NCBI RefSeq assembly: GCF_027484365.1
Contig: NZ_JAIXTC010000017.1
Location: 124,001 to 188,000 of the forward strand
DNA from: Brevundimonas sp.
GTDB taxonomy: Bacteria; Pseudomonadota; Alphaproteobacteria; Caulobacterales; Caulobacteraceae
Direction: 5' to 3'
DNA: 64,000 nucleotides
Part shown: in pieces, positions 26,449 through 35,188 of the stretch
How the letters are laid out: every line of letters starts with the position of its first letter
Numbering within the stretch: position 1 is the stretch's first letter
Program-made: the position numbers and the translations under genes
Notes under the pieces: model-generated
Seen by the model: only the letters and a program-made list of their open reading frames with translations
Database searches by the model: none
Told to the model about the DNA's origin: nothing

Positions 26449-27678
26449 CTACTCCGCCGCCAACCGGACCAGTTTGCCGTCGTCTTCGTCGGTGATGACC
26501 CAGACTGCGCCGTCCGGACCTACGGCAACGTCGCGGATGCGCTGGCCGAGACCGGTCAGGAGGCGCTCCTCGCCGACCACCCGGTCGCCCTCCAGCACCA
26601 GCCGGGTCAGCGACTTGCCGCCGAGGCCGGCGATCAGCAGGTTGCCCTGCCAGCCGGGGAACATGGCGCCGGAATAGAAGGTCTGGCCGCCCGGGGCGAT
26701 CACCGGATCCCAGTAGTAGACCGGCTGCTCCAGACCGGCCCGCGCGGTGATCCCCTCGTTGATCGGGGCGCCGCGATACTCGACGCCATAGGCGATGATC
26801 GGCCAGCCGTAGTTCTTGCCCGCTTCCGGCCGATTGAGTTCGTCGCCGCCGCGCGTGCCGTGTTCGATGGTCCAGACCGCGCCCGTGCCCGGCTGGACCG
26901 CGATGCCCTGGACGTTGCGGTGACCGAGGGACCAGATCTCGGGAAGGGCGCCCGCTTGGCCGACGAAGGGGTTGTCCTGCGGCACCGAGCCGTCGGCATT
27001 GATGCGGACGACCTTGCCCATATGGCTGTCGAGCTGCTGGGCCTGGGGCCGCATCGGGGCGTCGGAGCGCTCGCCCAGGGTGATGAACAGATGGCCCGCC
27101 GGGTCGAAGGCCAGGGTCGAGCCGAAATGCTTGTCGCCGTCGTAGATCGGCAGGGCGCGGAAGATGACCTGCACCTCGCCGACGCTGCGTCCGTCTGCCG
27201 ACAGCACGCCGCGCGCGACCGAGGTCGCATTGCCGCCGTCGCGCGGCTCGGCATAGCTCCAGAAGATGGTGCGGTCACCGGCAAAGCCGGGGGACAGGGT
27301 CACATCCAGCAGTCCGCCCTGGCCGCGCGCGTCGACGGCGGGTAGGCCGGTGATCGGCTCGCCGACCTGACCGGCTGCCGAGATGATGCGCAGACGGCCC
27401 GGCCGCTCGGTCACCAGCCAGTCGCCGTCGGGCAGAAGCGCCATGCCCCACGGATGCTCGAGACCCGAGGCCACCACCGCGTGTCTCAGCGTCACCCCGG
27501 TCTGGACGCCCGGTGCCCGGGTCTGGCCGGCGAAGGCCGGGGTCTGGGTTGCGCCGTTGGCGGGCCGTGTCTCGACCGGTGCGCCCGGCGCTGCGGCCTG
27601 TCCGGTCTGGCCGTTGGCTCCGCAGGCGGACGCCAGCACGAGCAGGGACGAGGTGGCGGCGAGGACGATCGGGCGCAT
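26449..27678 (-). CDS. PQQ-dependent aldose sugar dehydrogenase-type lipoprotein
   Basis: The 409-aa protein begins with a lipoprotein signal (LLVLASACGANG; Cys near residue 17), then a Pro/Ala linker. A six-bladed propeller of the soluble glucose/sorbosone dehydrogenase family follows (about 60-409). Marks are HPWGMALLPDGDWLVTERPG (His of the active site), STLAFDPAGHLFITLGER, IWSLGHRNVQGIA, and YYWDPVIAPGGQTFYSGAMF. The family oxidises aldoses using PQQ in the periplasm (YliI-type). No pqq genes are in the window. The start is set by the lipobox and a GGAG site; the longer frame has no signal. It ends five bases from the palindromic repeat. Confidence 0.9.
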   Translation of the reverse strand: MRPIVLAATSSLLVLASACGANGQTGQAAAPGAPVETRPANGATQTPAFAGQTRAPGVQTGVTLRHAVVASGLEHPWGMALLPDGDWLVTERPGRLRIISAAGQVGEPITGLPAVDARGQGGLLDVTLSPGFAGDRTIFWSYAEPRDGGNATSVARGVLSADGRSVGEVQVIFRALPIYDGDKHFGSTLAFDPAGHLFITLGERSDAPMRPQAQQLDSHMGKVVRINADGSVPQDNPFVGQAGALPEIWSLGHRNVQGIAVQPGTGAVWTIEHGTRGGDELNRPEAGKNYGWPIIAYGVEYRGAPINEGITARAGLEQPVYYWDPVIAPGGQTFYSGAMFPGWQGNLLIAGLGGKSLTRLVLEGDRVVGEERLLTGLGQRIRDVAVGPDGAVWVITDEDDGKLVRLAAE

Positions 27679-27872
27679 GGAAACTCCGGGACTGACAGGA
27701 GGGCGATCGCCCTGGAACGGCTTGAAAACTCCGCCGTTCCTGCCCTCGCTTCCACGTGACAGCAAGTCGCAGACGAGGCCGGTTGTTCAACTGACTTGAA
27801 CCGGAGGGGCGGCGACGATATACGCACGCCTCCCGCGTCATCCGGTTGCGATCGACGACGGCCCATGGACTG

Positions 27873-27949
27873 GGCTGGGTAGCTCAGATGGTTAGAGCGG
27901 TGGATTCATAACCCACAGGTCGGCGGTTCGATCCCGCCTCCAGCCACCA
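27873..27949 (+). tRNA. tRNA-Met (anticodon CAT)
   Basis: A 77-base cloverleaf. Acceptor GGCTGGG pairs with TCCAGCC, with CCA encoded at the 3' end. The D arm is GCTCAGATGGTTAGAGC, the anticodon loop TTCATAA, and the T arm GGCGGTTCGATCCCGCC. Position 31-39 of the anticodon stem is an A-C mismatch. GGCT...AGCC acceptor ends resemble elongator tRNA-Met; a lysidine-modified tRNA-Ile with the same anticodon cannot be fully excluded. Initiator features (mismatch at base 1-72, three G-C pairs in the anticodon stem) are absent. Confidence 0.93.
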
Positions 27950-27960
27950 GTCCATTTCCC

Positions 27961-28365
27961 CTATCGCCTGACCCTCAATTCGGCCGGCGCCGCGCGGATG
28001 CCGATCAGGCGCGCGCTTTCGATCAGGGCATCCAGGCGCTGGATCAGTTCGACCCCCGCCTCGGTCAGGTAGAGATGTCGGGACACCGCCTCACGCCCGT
28101 TCGACGCCATCAGGAGCCAGCCTCGCCCCGGGGCGCGGGCACCAGGTTCGTTCGCCTGCAGCAGGGACCGCGACGCCCGCGATGCGGTCGCATCGGTCGT
28201 CTCCATCAGCGCAGCCAGTTCCTTGATCCGTACGCCGGGATTCTCGGCGACATAGAGGAAGGCCAGCATCTCGGAGAGGGTGATGTCGGGCGCCAGCTTC
28301 TTCAGCAGCACGAGGCCGGCCAGAAGCGTGTTGCGGCGCCGACCGACCGGCTCAATCATCGACAT
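27961..28365 (-). CDS. MarR-like winged-helix protein
   Basis: This 134-aa protein shows a MarR-style layout. A helix with LAGLVLLKKLAPDITLSEML is followed by the recognition-helix pair GVRIKELAALMETTDATASR, a wing with GRGWLLMASNG, and a C-terminal dimer helix (LTEAGVELIQRLDALIES). REAVSRHLYLTEAG is typical of MarR wing-to-helix joins. It likely binds DNA as a dimer; the ligand is unknown. Its start lies inside the end of the next upstream gene (14-base overlap), so the two are translationally coupled. The tRNA-Met lies 11 bases past its end. MarR identity is by pattern only. Confidence 0.72.
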   Translation of the reverse strand: MSMIEPVGRRRNTLLAGLVLLKKLAPDITLSEMLAFLYVAENPGVRIKELAALMETTDATASRASRSLLQANEPGARAPGRGWLLMASNGREAVSRHLYLTEAGVELIQRLDALIESARLIGIRAAPAELRVRR

Positions 28366-28714
28366 AGGGGCTGACGACCAGGGCCGGGGTCGGGGGACGG
28401 CGGCCTGTGCGCGGCTTGCGACGCTGGAACGCCAGTTCGGCCAAGGGGTGGGCTTGCTTGAGGACGTCGAATTGGCCGCGAATGGCGTCGCGCGCCCGTT
28501 CCGCGTCATCGCCGTCGGAGGCGTCAATGTCGATGGTGATGGTGGCGCGAAGTCTGACGGGGGCGGCGGCCAGGCCTCTCGCACGGCGCGGGACCATCGG
28601 CTGTGAAGCGATTTCCGCGACCGGCCCGACATTGACAGCGCGCGCGGCCAGAACAGCCCAGCCGATACTGGCCTGGATCAAGGCCAGAAACTCGGCGCGA
28701 ACGGGATGAACCAT
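28352..28714 (-). CDS. Hypothetical protein co-transcribed with MarR-like gene
   Basis: This 120-aa cytosolic protein starts after GGAG at 8 bases. It is basic at its centre and end and has an N-terminal hydrophobic stretch (AEFLALIQASIGWAVLAARA), a central strand (VRLRATITIDIDASDGDD), and a Pro/Arg-rich tail. No named family is recognised. The overlap of its 3' end with the start of the MarR-like gene argues that it is real and functionally linked, perhaps as a co-regulator. Codon use fits the neighbours. A gap of about 380 bases on its upstream side has no gene I can support and probably holds divergent promoters with the lipoprotein gene at 29096. Confidence 0.6.
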   Translation of the reverse strand: MVHPVRAEFLALIQASIGWAVLAARAVNVGPVAEIASQPMVPRRARGLAAAPVRLRATITIDIDASDGDDAERARDAIRGQFDVLKQAHPLAELAFQRRKPRTGRRPPTPALVVSPYVDD

Positions 28715-29095
28715 GCCTGCGTCTCCCTGCGGTCTCCGTTCCCATCGGCCCGGTCGAGCGGGACGAGCTTCTACAATGGCTCGTTTCGCCGCGCTCGTTA
28801 AGGGCCAGACCGGAATCCACACGCCGTCGTCAGGATCCAGCACAACGGACGCAACGCCGGGCAAGCGCCCGCGCAGCGGGACTTTCACGCAAACGCGCAA
28901 CGCCGCGCTCAGCCCTTGCGCCGATGGGTCGCAGTCCCGGAGCGGTCCCCTGGGCCGGGCGGCCCCGGCGACGTGTTCGCGGCCTCCGTCGCGGATCGCA
29001 TCGATCCGCCAATCCCTGTGGCATCGCGCCTTGCCGCAACTGATCGTGACGGACCGCGTTCACGGCAAAGGTTCAACGCCATTCGAGGGCTCCCC

Positions 29096-29455
29096 ATGAC
29101 CAACCGTATCCCGACCCTGCTGGTCGTCTCCGCCATCGCCGCCCTGTCTCTGGGCACGGCGGCCTGCACCGGGGCCGAGCAGGAAAAGACCGAAGCCCGT
29201 GCCGAGGTCGCCGCCGACCGGGCCGAGGTGACCGCCTCCGAAGCCGCCGACAAGGCCGGAACCGCGGCTGCGCAGGCGGGCGAGGTCATCGAGTCCGGCG
29301 CGATGAAGGCCGCCCAGGCCGTAGAGACCGGCGCGGGCCATGTCGCCGATCGTCTGGAAGCCAACCAGGCCGAAGCCGCTGCCGAGGGTCGCCCGGGCGC
29401 CGTCGACCCGACGACGGATCAGCGGGTCCCTGCGCCGGCGAACCAGGCTCAGTAG
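29096..29455 (+). CDS. Alanine-rich lipoprotein with helical repeats
   Basis: The 119-aa product has a lipoprotein signal (SLGTAAC; Cys near residue 22). A mature part of charged, Ala/Glu-rich helix follows, with heptad-like spacing (KTEARAEVAADRAEVTASEA, AADKAGTAAAQAGEVIES) that suggests a coiled coil along the envelope. It ends with a short Pro/Gln tail. GAGGG precedes the ATG. No family is known to me. It stands alone, with the TlpA-like gene converging 29 bases away. Confidence 0.75.
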   Translation: MTNRIPTLLVVSAIAALSLGTAACTGAEQEKTEARAEVAADRAEVTASEAADKAGTAAAQAGEVIESGAMKAAQAVETGAGHVADRLEANQAEAAAEGRPGAVDPTTDQRVPAPANQAQ

Positions 29456-29484
29456 CAGGGCCTCGTCGCTCCATGCGTCGGTGC

Positions 29485-30144
29485 CTAGGACGCGGGCTCC
29501 GCCAGCACCGCGTCAATCAGCGCCCTCGCCTCGGGGCTCGACCAATCGGCCTCCCCGGCGAAGGCGGCGCGGATCCGGCCTTCACGGTCCAGCAGGATCG
29601 TCTGGGGCATCTTGCCCTTGCCCGGAAACTCGAACGGCAGTTGGAATTTCGGGTCGCCGTAGAAGGGCAGGGGCTCGTGCACGTCGATGAAGCTCCTGGC
29701 GTCGGCCACCGGGTCGGCGCCCGTGTCGACATTGATCGGCAGAACCATCAGGTCGCCGTCCGGATAGGCCGAGGCCAGGGCCGCGATCGTCGGCATCTCG
29801 GTGCGGCACGGCGCGCACCACATGGCCCACAGATTGACCAGCACGACCTTGCCCCGGAAATCGGCGAAGCGGACGTCGGCGCCTTCACGGGTCTGGAAGA
29901 CATAATCGGGGGCGACGTCCAGGACGGCGGGTGTCTCCAGCGCGGCCAGCGGCCCGACAGCGAAGCGCGAAAGCTCGCTTTTCGCGCCTGCGTCGGTCAC
30001 GGCGGCCATGTCGCCCTTGGCCTCGGGGCTGGAATGCCATAGCACCCCACCGATCACGATCGACACGACGATCATCGCCAGGACCACGGCCACGGCGATC
30101 AGCGCCCACCGTGTCCCGACCTTTTGCTTCCGGGGTTCGTCCAT
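29485..30144 (-). CDS. TlpA-like membrane-anchored thiol-disulfide oxidoreductase
   Basis: The 219-aa protein has one N-terminal membrane helix (about 13-36; [20 protein letters not shown]) and a periplasmic thioredoxin fold (about 75-215). The active site is WAMWCAPCR, the redox CxxC. The family reduces disulfides in the periplasm, for example for cytochrome c or cytochrome oxidase assembly. The start at 30144 is inferred from a GGAAC site; another ATG at 30177 would add 11 residues. With this start the gene shares the CATG of the argH start on the opposite strand, so both reading frames begin at the same four bases. The neighbour pair tlpA/argH is often seen in alphaproteobacteria. Confidence 0.9.
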   Translation of the reverse strand: MDEPRKQKVGTRWALIAVAVVLAMIVVSIVIGGVLWHSSPEAKGDMAAVTDAGAKSELSRFAVGPLAALETPAVLDVAPDYVFQTREGADVRFADFRGKVVLVNLWAMWCAPCRTEMPTIAALASAYPDGDLMVLPINVDTGADPVADARSFIDVHEPLPFYGDPKFQLPFEFPGKGKMPQTILLDREGRIRAAFAGEADWSSPEARALIDAVLAEPAS

Positions 30145-31573
30145 GAACGACCGTTCCAGTTCATCCGCACCGACCAAGACCGCGCCGACGCCCGAAGGTC
30201 AAGGCATGTGGGGCGGACGCTTTTCGTCGCGCCCGGCCGACATCATGCAGGCGATCAACGTCTCCATCGGCGTGGACCGGCGGCTGTGGGCGCAGGACCT
30301 GCGCGGATCGCGGGCCCATTGCCGCATGCTGATCGACCGGGGCATCGTCACGGCGGACGACGGTGCCGCCATCCTCGGCGGGCTCGACGCGATCCAGGCC
30401 GAGATCGAGGCCGGGACCTTCCCCTTCCGCGACGAATACGAGGACATCCACCTGAACGTGGAGGCCCGTCTGTCCGAGTTGATCGGTGAGCCCTCGGGCC
30501 GCCTGCATACGGCGCGGAGCCGCAACGACCAGGTCGCCGTCGACTTCCGCCTGTGGGTCCGCGACGCCTGCGACCGGTCGGTGGAACAGCTGCAGGCGCT
30601 GCAGCGTGCCCTGCTGGTCCGGGCGGAACAGCACGCCGGGGACCTGATGCCCGGCTTCACCCACCTGCAGACGGCCCAGCCGGTGACCCTGGGTCACCAC
30701 CTGATGGCCTATGTCGAGATGGCCGGTCGCGACGCCGGCCGCTTCGCCGACGCCCGCGCGCGGATGAACGAAAGCCCTCTGGGCGCTGCGGCCCTGGCCG
30801 GTTCCCCCTTCCCCATCGACCGCCATGCGACGGCGGCCGCGCTCGGCTTCGACCGTCCGATGGCCAACAGCCTCGACGCCGTGTCAGACCGCGACTTCGC
30901 GCTGGAGACCCTGGCCGCCGCCTCGATCACGGCAGGGCATCTGTCCCGTCTGGCCGAGGAGATCGTGGTCTGGATGACGCCGATGTTCGGCTTCGTCACC
31001 CTGCCCGACGACCTGACCACGGGCTCGTCGATCATGCCGCAGAAGCGCAATCCCGATGCCGCCGAACTGGTCCGGGCCAAGACCGGCCGGATCCTGGGGT
31101 CGTTCGTGGCCCTGTCGACCGTGATGAAGGGCCTGCCGCTCGCCTATTCCAAGGACATGCAGGAGGACAAGCCGCCGGTGTTCGAGGCCATGGACGCGCT
31201 CGACCTGGCCCTGACCGCCATGACGGCCATGGTCGCCGCCTTCCGCCCGAACACGGACCGGATGGCCGAGGCGGCCGGCTGGGGCTTCTCGACCGCCACG
31301 GACCTGGCCGACTGGCTGGTGCGCGAGGCCGACCTGCCCTTCCGCCAGGCCCACCATGTGACCGGGGCGGCGGTGAAGCGCGCCGAACAGCTGGGCGTGG
31401 GTCTGGCGCAACTGCCGCTCGCCGAATTGCAGTCCCTGCATCCCGGCGTCACCGAAGCCGTTTACAAGGTGCTCACCCCTGAGGCTTCCTGCGCCAGCCG
31501 CCAGAGCTTCGGGGGAACCGCGCCGGAACAGGTCCGTGCGCGCATCGCCGAATGGAAGTCGCGTCTCGCGTGA
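30143..31573 (+). CDS. argH: Argininosuccinate lyase
   Basis: The 476-aa enzyme cleaves argininosuccinate to arginine and fumarate, the last step of arginine synthesis. Family marks are [28 protein letters not shown] and the signature [16 protein letters not shown], with the catalytic Ser in the [10 protein letters not shown] loop. The ATG at 30143 adds 21 residues before the conserved MWGGRF; that internal Met (30206) is the other possible start. It is followed at 11 bases by a small lipoprotein gene and then lysA, giving an arginine-lysine synthesis group on the plus strand. Confidence 0.97.
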   Translation: MNDRSSSSAPTKTAPTPEGQGMWGGRFSSRPADIMQAINVSIGVDRRLWAQDLRGSRAHCRMLIDRGIVTADDGAAILGGLDAIQAEIEAGTFPFRDEYEDIHLNVEARLSELIGEPSGRLHTARSRNDQVAVDFRLWVRDACDRSVEQLQALQRALLVRAEQHAGDLMPGFTHLQTAQPVTLGHHLMAYVEMAGRDAGRFADARARMNESPLGAAALAGSPFPIDRHATAAALGFDRPMANSLDAVSDRDFALETLAAASITAGHLSRLAEEIVVWMTPMFGFVTLPDDLTTGSSIMPQKRNPDAAELVRAKTGRILGSFVALSTVMKGLPLAYSKDMQEDKPPVFEAMDALDLALTAMTAMVAAFRPNTDRMAEAAGWGFSTATDLADWLVREADLPFRQAHHVTGAAVKRAEQLGVGLAQLPLAELQSLHPGVTEAVYKVLTPEASCASRQSFGGTAPEQVRARIAEWKSRLA

Positions 31574-31584
31574 AGGAAGTCGAC

Positions 31585-31824
31585 ATGAAAAAGCTGCTCG
31601 CCGCCGGCGCCCTCGCCCTGATCGCGCTCTCCGCCTCTGCCTGCGGGCGCATGGCCGACCTCGAGGCTCCGGCCCCGCGGGAGACCGAACGGGCCCCGCG
31701 CGACGCCCGCGCCTCGAACCTGCCGGACCCGGCCACGATCAACCGTCCGTCGAGCCAGATGCCGATCGACGGCGGCCCGTCCAACCCGATCGGCGGCACG
31801 GCCGCCGGTCGTGAGCCTCAATAA
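31585..31824 (+). CDS. Small LptM-like lipoprotein
   Basis: This 79-aa lipoprotein has a signal peptide MKKLLAAGALALIALSASAC with Cys20. Directly after the Cys comes GRMADLEAPAP, close to but not the same as the CGxKGPLxxP motif of the LPS translocon maturation protein LptM. The remainder is a Pro/Ser-rich tail. In many proteobacteria the gene before a lysine/DAP gene is such a lipoprotein. AAGGA lies before the ATG. It sits between argH (11-base gap) and lysA (3-base gap), so it is in one operon with them. Whether it acts in LptD maturation is inference. Confidence 0.78.
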   Translation: MKKLLAAGALALIALSASACGRMADLEAPAPRETERAPRDARASNLPDPATINRPSSQMPIDGGPSNPIGGTAAGREPQ

Positions 31825-31827
31825 GCC

Positions 31828-33102
31828 TTGGACCATTTCGACCTGCAGGACGGCGTCCTCCACGCCGAGGGCGTTGACCTGACAAGACTGGCGGCCGAGG
31901 TCGGCACGCCCGCCTATGTCTACTCGACCGCCACCCTGACGCGGCACTACCGGGTGCTGCGCGAGGCGCTGGACGCCCACCCCTCGGTGCTGGGCGACAG
32001 TCTGATCGCCTTCGCGGTCAAGTCGAACTCCAACCTGTCGGTGCTGGCGACCCTGGCCCGGCTGGGCTGCGGCGCGGACACGGTGTCGGAGGGCGAGATC
32101 CGGCGCGCCCTGAAGGCGGGCATCCCGGCCGATCGCATCATCTTCTCGGGCGTGGGCAAGACCGACGCCGAACTGGCCTTCGCCCTTGAGGTCGGGGTGC
32201 GCCAGATCAATGTGGAGAGCCCGGCCGAGCTCGACCGGCTGATCGCCATCGCAGCGGACAAGGGCGCCAGGCCCGACATCGCCATCCGGGTGAACCCGAA
32301 GATCGGCGCCGGCGGCCACGCCAAGATCACCACGGGCGGAGAGGGCGACAAGTTCGGCGTCCCGGCCGATGAGGCGATGGCCCTCTACGCCCGCGCCGCC
32401 GCCAGCCCGCACCTGACTCCGGTCGCCCTCGCCTGCCATATCGGCAGCCAGATCACCGACCTGGCCCCGCTGGAGGCCGCCTTCGGCCTGCTGCGCAAAC
32501 TGACCGAGACCCTGCGCCAGCAGGGCCTGCCCGTGCCCCGGATCGATCTCGGCGGCGGCCTGGGCGTGCCCTATACCGGCGGAGCGAAGACGGCCTCGCC
32601 CGCTGACTACGCCGACATGGTCGCCCGCGTGCTGGACGGCCTGAACGTCGAGGCGGCGTTCGAGCCGGGCCGCCTGCTGGCCGCCAATGCCGGGATCCTG
32701 CTGACCCGCGTGATCCAGGTGACGGAACGCGCCGACGGGCGTCGCTTCCTGGTGCTCGACGCGGCCATGAACGACCTCATGCGCCCGGCCATGTACGACG
32801 CCTTCCACGAGGTGAAGCCGGTCATTCCGCGCGCGGGCGACCCGGTCGTCTACGACATCGTCGGCCCCGTCTGCGAGACCGGCGACACCTTCGCCCGAGG
32901 CCGGTCCCTGCCGCCGATCCAGGCCGGCGACCTCGTCGTCTTCACCGGCGCCGGCGCCTATGGCGCGGTCATGTCGAGCGAATACAACTCCCGCCCGCTC
33001 GTCCCCGAGGTGCTGGTCGACGGCGACCGCTGGGCCGTGGTCCGGGCGCGGCCGTCGTATGACGAGATGCTGGCGCGCGAGACGACGGCGGAGTGGCTTT
33101 AG
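31828..33102 (+). CDS. lysA: Diaminopimelate decarboxylase
   Basis: The 424-aa PLP enzyme converts meso-diaminopimelate to lysine and CO2. The PLP Lys is K65 in AFAVKSNSNL; HIGSQITDLAPLE and LGGGLGVPY bind the phosphate. EPGRLLAANAG and GPVCETGDTFARGRSLP (Cys in CETGD from the partner subunit) complete the active site. The gene begins at TTG (31828), with no better in-frame ATG near; the start is three bases after the lipoprotein stop and translation is likely coupled. It closes the argH operon and converges on the SseB-like gene. Confidence 0.96.
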   Translation: MDHFDLQDGVLHAEGVDLTRLAAEVGTPAYVYSTATLTRHYRVLREALDAHPSVLGDSLIAFAVKSNSNLSVLATLARLGCGADTVSEGEIRRALKAGIPADRIIFSGVGKTDAELAFALEVGVRQINVESPAELDRLIAIAADKGARPDIAIRVNPKIGAGGHAKITTGGEGDKFGVPADEAMALYARAAASPHLTPVALACHIGSQITDLAPLEAAFGLLRKLTETLRQQGLPVPRIDLGGGLGVPYTGGAKTASPADYADMVARVLDGLNVEAAFEPGRLLAANAGILLTRVIQVTERADGRRFLVLDAAMNDLMRPAMYDAFHEVKPVIPRAGDPVVYDIVGPVCETGDTFARGRSLPPIQAGDLVVFTGAGAYGAVMSSEYNSRPLVPEVLVDGDRWAVVRARPSYDEMLARETTAEWL

Positions 33103-33120
33103 AGCGCCACGCGGCACGCA

Positions 33121-33633
33121 CTAAGGCATCGCCAGGAAGTCCGCCGTCAGCTCTGCGTTCCAATAGACGTGGGGATCGACACCCCAATTGATGGCGACGG
33201 GAGAATTCGCCGCCATCACAAGGGCTGAGCGCCCCGTGACGCCGATGTAGTTCGTGGCGGGAGCCTCGGCGAAGGCAGCTGCAAACCGCGCCTTGCTCGT
33301 ATACATAGCCATGGCATTTCTTCCGTCGGGCAGGGCGACTGACCATACGCTGATAGGGCGTCTGGCGGTCGCCTCAGATGCCTCCGCCTGATAAGAGTCT
33401 GCGACCTTGAGATAGACCGTCGACGTCAACAGCACTCGGCCCATATTCGCTTCCGTCTCTGGTGTTGGGTTCTCAGCGAAAGCGAGCACGGCTTGGTCGA
33501 GTTCATTCTCGATATCCGCCACGGACGTATCGGCTTCATTCGATTGCAGCGCGGTGCCTGCGTCAGCACAGCCAACCTGCATCGCGAGCACCAGCGACGC
33601 CAACGCTAGAATCTGGATCGAGCGGCTCATCAT
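33121..33633 (-). CDS. Exported SseB-like domain protein
   Basis: The 170-aa protein has an N-terminal hydrophobic signal (IQILALASLVLAMQVGCADA), possibly a lipoprotein although the -3 residue is poor. It then carries an SseB-type domain (about 40-168). Pattern: LDQAVLAFAENPTPETEANM, TSTVYLKV, LPDGRNAMAMYTSKARFAAAF, NYIGVTGRSALVMAAN and VYWNAELTADFL. SseB was first linked to serine tolerance, but the domain is widespread and mostly unstudied; an exported form is uncommon. The gene is clearly less GC-rich than its neighbours, with more A/T at third positions, which suggests later acquisition. An ATG three bases downstream is an equal start. Confidence 0.78.
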   Translation of the reverse strand: MMSRSIQILALASLVLAMQVGCADAGTALQSNEADTSVADIENELDQAVLAFAENPTPETEANMGRVLLTSTVYLKVADSYQAEASEATARRPISVWSVALPDGRNAMAMYTSKARFAAAFAEAPATNYIGVTGRSALVMAANSPVAINWGVDPHVYWNAELTADFLAMP

Positions 33634-33672
33634 CGTTCTCTCGAGTTCAACTATGGCTTCGGTTACTCACCC

Positions 33673-34563
33673 CTATCCCAGAAACCGGTCCACCGCCGCC
33701 AGGAACCGCGTCGGCTGGTCGATCATGACCATGTGTTCCGCCCCCTCGATACGCTCGAACCGGGCGGGCCTCGGCAGGTTGCGGTAGCCGGCGGCGAACA
33801 GGGCGTCGAGGTGGGCGCGGGGGCTGCGGTCGTCGGCGCTCCAGCCGTAGACGACCGTCACCGGTGCGGCGATGTCGGGCAGGCGGCTGCGCAGATCCGT
33901 GGTCATGACCTCATACAGCCCCTGGGCCAGCACGCCGCGGTCGCCGCCCTGCCAGCCGAGGCTCCCGAACACGCTGTCCGCCGCCCCGCCCAGTTGCTGG
34001 CCCAGGGCCGATCCCTGCGTCCGCAGGGCCTCGTCGCCGAGGAAGAGCAGGGCCTGATAGGCGATCCGGGCCAGGGGTTCGACATCGCCGACCGTGGCGC
34101 CCGGGCTGATCAGGGACGGGAAGAAGGGGGTCGCGTCGACCACCATGACCCGGCCGACCTGGGCCCCGCGCCGGTCGCGGCCGGCATCGGCGGCGGCCCG
34201 CAGCGCCACCAGCCCGCCCATCGAATGGCCGATCACGGCCGGCCGCTCCAGGCCCTGCGTGGTGATATAGCGCCGCAGCTCGGCGGCCACCGGCGCGACC
34301 AGGGCGCCGTCCGTATTCGACCCGGCGGGCACATTTCCGAAGCCGCGCACCGTAACCAGATGCACCCGGTAACGATCGTCCAGCCGGTTCGCGGTCCGCG
34401 CCCAGACGTCGCTGGTCGAGGCCAGACCGGGGATCAGGATCACGTCCGGCCCCTCGCCCCGGGTCGTGACGACGATCCGGTCGGACCGGAAGGCGGGCGT
34501 TTGCCCCTCGGCGACAACCGGAAGAAGGATCAGGGCGAGGGCGACGATCAGGGTGCGCAGCAT
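33673..34563 (-). CDS. Exported alpha/beta hydrolase
   Basis: The 296-aa protein has a signal peptide (MLRTLIVALALILLPVVAEG, cut near GQT) and an alpha/beta hydrolase fold. The nucleophilic Ser is in IGHSMGGLVAL, the oxyanion region in VILIPGLASTSDVWAR, and the His in IEGAEHMVMIDQP. The acid Asp is probably in the GWSADDRSP region. It should act on esters or similar substrates in the periplasm. The start at 34563 was taken because the signal peptide begins there. The promoter region is shared with the divergent secreted protein at 34674. Confidence 0.87.
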   Translation of the reverse strand: MLRTLIVALALILLPVVAEGQTPAFRSDRIVVTTRGEGPDVILIPGLASTSDVWARTANRLDDRYRVHLVTVRGFGNVPAGSNTDGALVAPVAAELRRYITTQGLERPAVIGHSMGGLVALRAAADAGRDRRGAQVGRVMVVDATPFFPSLISPGATVGDVEPLARIAYQALLFLGDEALRTQGSALGQQLGGAADSVFGSLGWQGGDRGVLAQGLYEVMTTDLRSRLPDIAAPVTVVYGWSADDRSPRAHLDALFAAGYRNLPRPARFERIEGAEHMVMIDQPTRFLAAVDRFLG

Positions 34564-34673
34564 GTCAGGACCCTGAACGACGAAGTGGGCAAAGGGTTGA
34601 CCGGTCGACCCTTGATCTTCGGCCCGCAACGGCGCGAAATATGACAGCGAAATGTCCGTCTGGGGAGGCGACT

Positions 34674-35177
34674 ATGACTATCCGGAACTCTGCGATCGCG
34701 ATGGCCCTTGTGGCCTTGCTGGCCGGTGCAGCGCAGGCACAGACGGCTCCGCCTCAGGAAGAGGTACTGGGGGGTACGGCCGCGCCGGTCGAGGAAGCGA
34801 CCGGCCCCGAGTGGTGGACCTTCTCCCGCGCCGAGGCGAAACACTATCTGATCGACGTCAACAGCGTCGTCCGGACCGGCGACGAACTGACGGTCATGGT
34901 GGCCCGCGTTCCGACGGACACCGCCGCCGGCGACTACAGCCATCAGGTCGACCAGTTCGGCATCCGCTGCAACGGTCGGCAGTCGCATGTCGCCACATCG
35001 AGCGACGCCTTCGAGGATGGCGTGCCCGGGGAGGCCTATGACACCGACGAACCGTGGGAATCGATCGCCCGCGACAGTTTCGACGACGCCATCCGCGAGA
35101 TCAGTTGCGAGAACATGCGGCCCTCGCCGCCGTCCTATGACAGCGTGAAGGCCTATATCGACGCCGGCCGGCCCTAG
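34674..35177 (+). CDS. Exported protein, adhesin-E-like beta pattern, unknown function
   Basis: This 167-aa product has a signal peptide (MTIRNSAIAMALVALLAGAA, cut near AQAQ) and a mature domain with WWTFSRAEAKHYLIDVNSVV, GIRCNGRQSHVA and REISCENMRPS. Two Cys lie where a disulfide could form. The strand-Asp/Asn-repeat layout recalls the surface-adhesin E style domain, but likeness is weak. GGAGGCGA precedes the chosen ATG; an upstream ATG would add 11 residues and break the signal. Function is unknown. Confidence 0.72.
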   Translation: MTIRNSAIAMALVALLAGAAQAQTAPPQEEVLGGTAAPVEEATGPEWWTFSRAEAKHYLIDVNSVVRTGDELTVMVARVPTDTAAGDYSHQVDQFGIRCNGRQSHVATSSDAFEDGVPGEAYDTDEPWESIARDSFDDAIREISCENMRPSPPSYDSVKAYIDAGRP

Positions 35178-35188
35178 ATTCGGGGGCT

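Noticed and set aside
27873..27949. tRNA with CAT anticodon considered as initiator tRNA or tRNA-Ile2
   Set aside because: No initiator features, and the acceptor ends resemble elongator tRNA-Met more than tRNA-Ile2. Ile2 is not fully excluded.
28715..29095. Possible extra N-terminal extension or small gene in the 380-base divergent gap
   Set aside because: The upstream in-frame extension has unnatural residue use, and a better start with GGAG exists at 28714; no other frame looked real.
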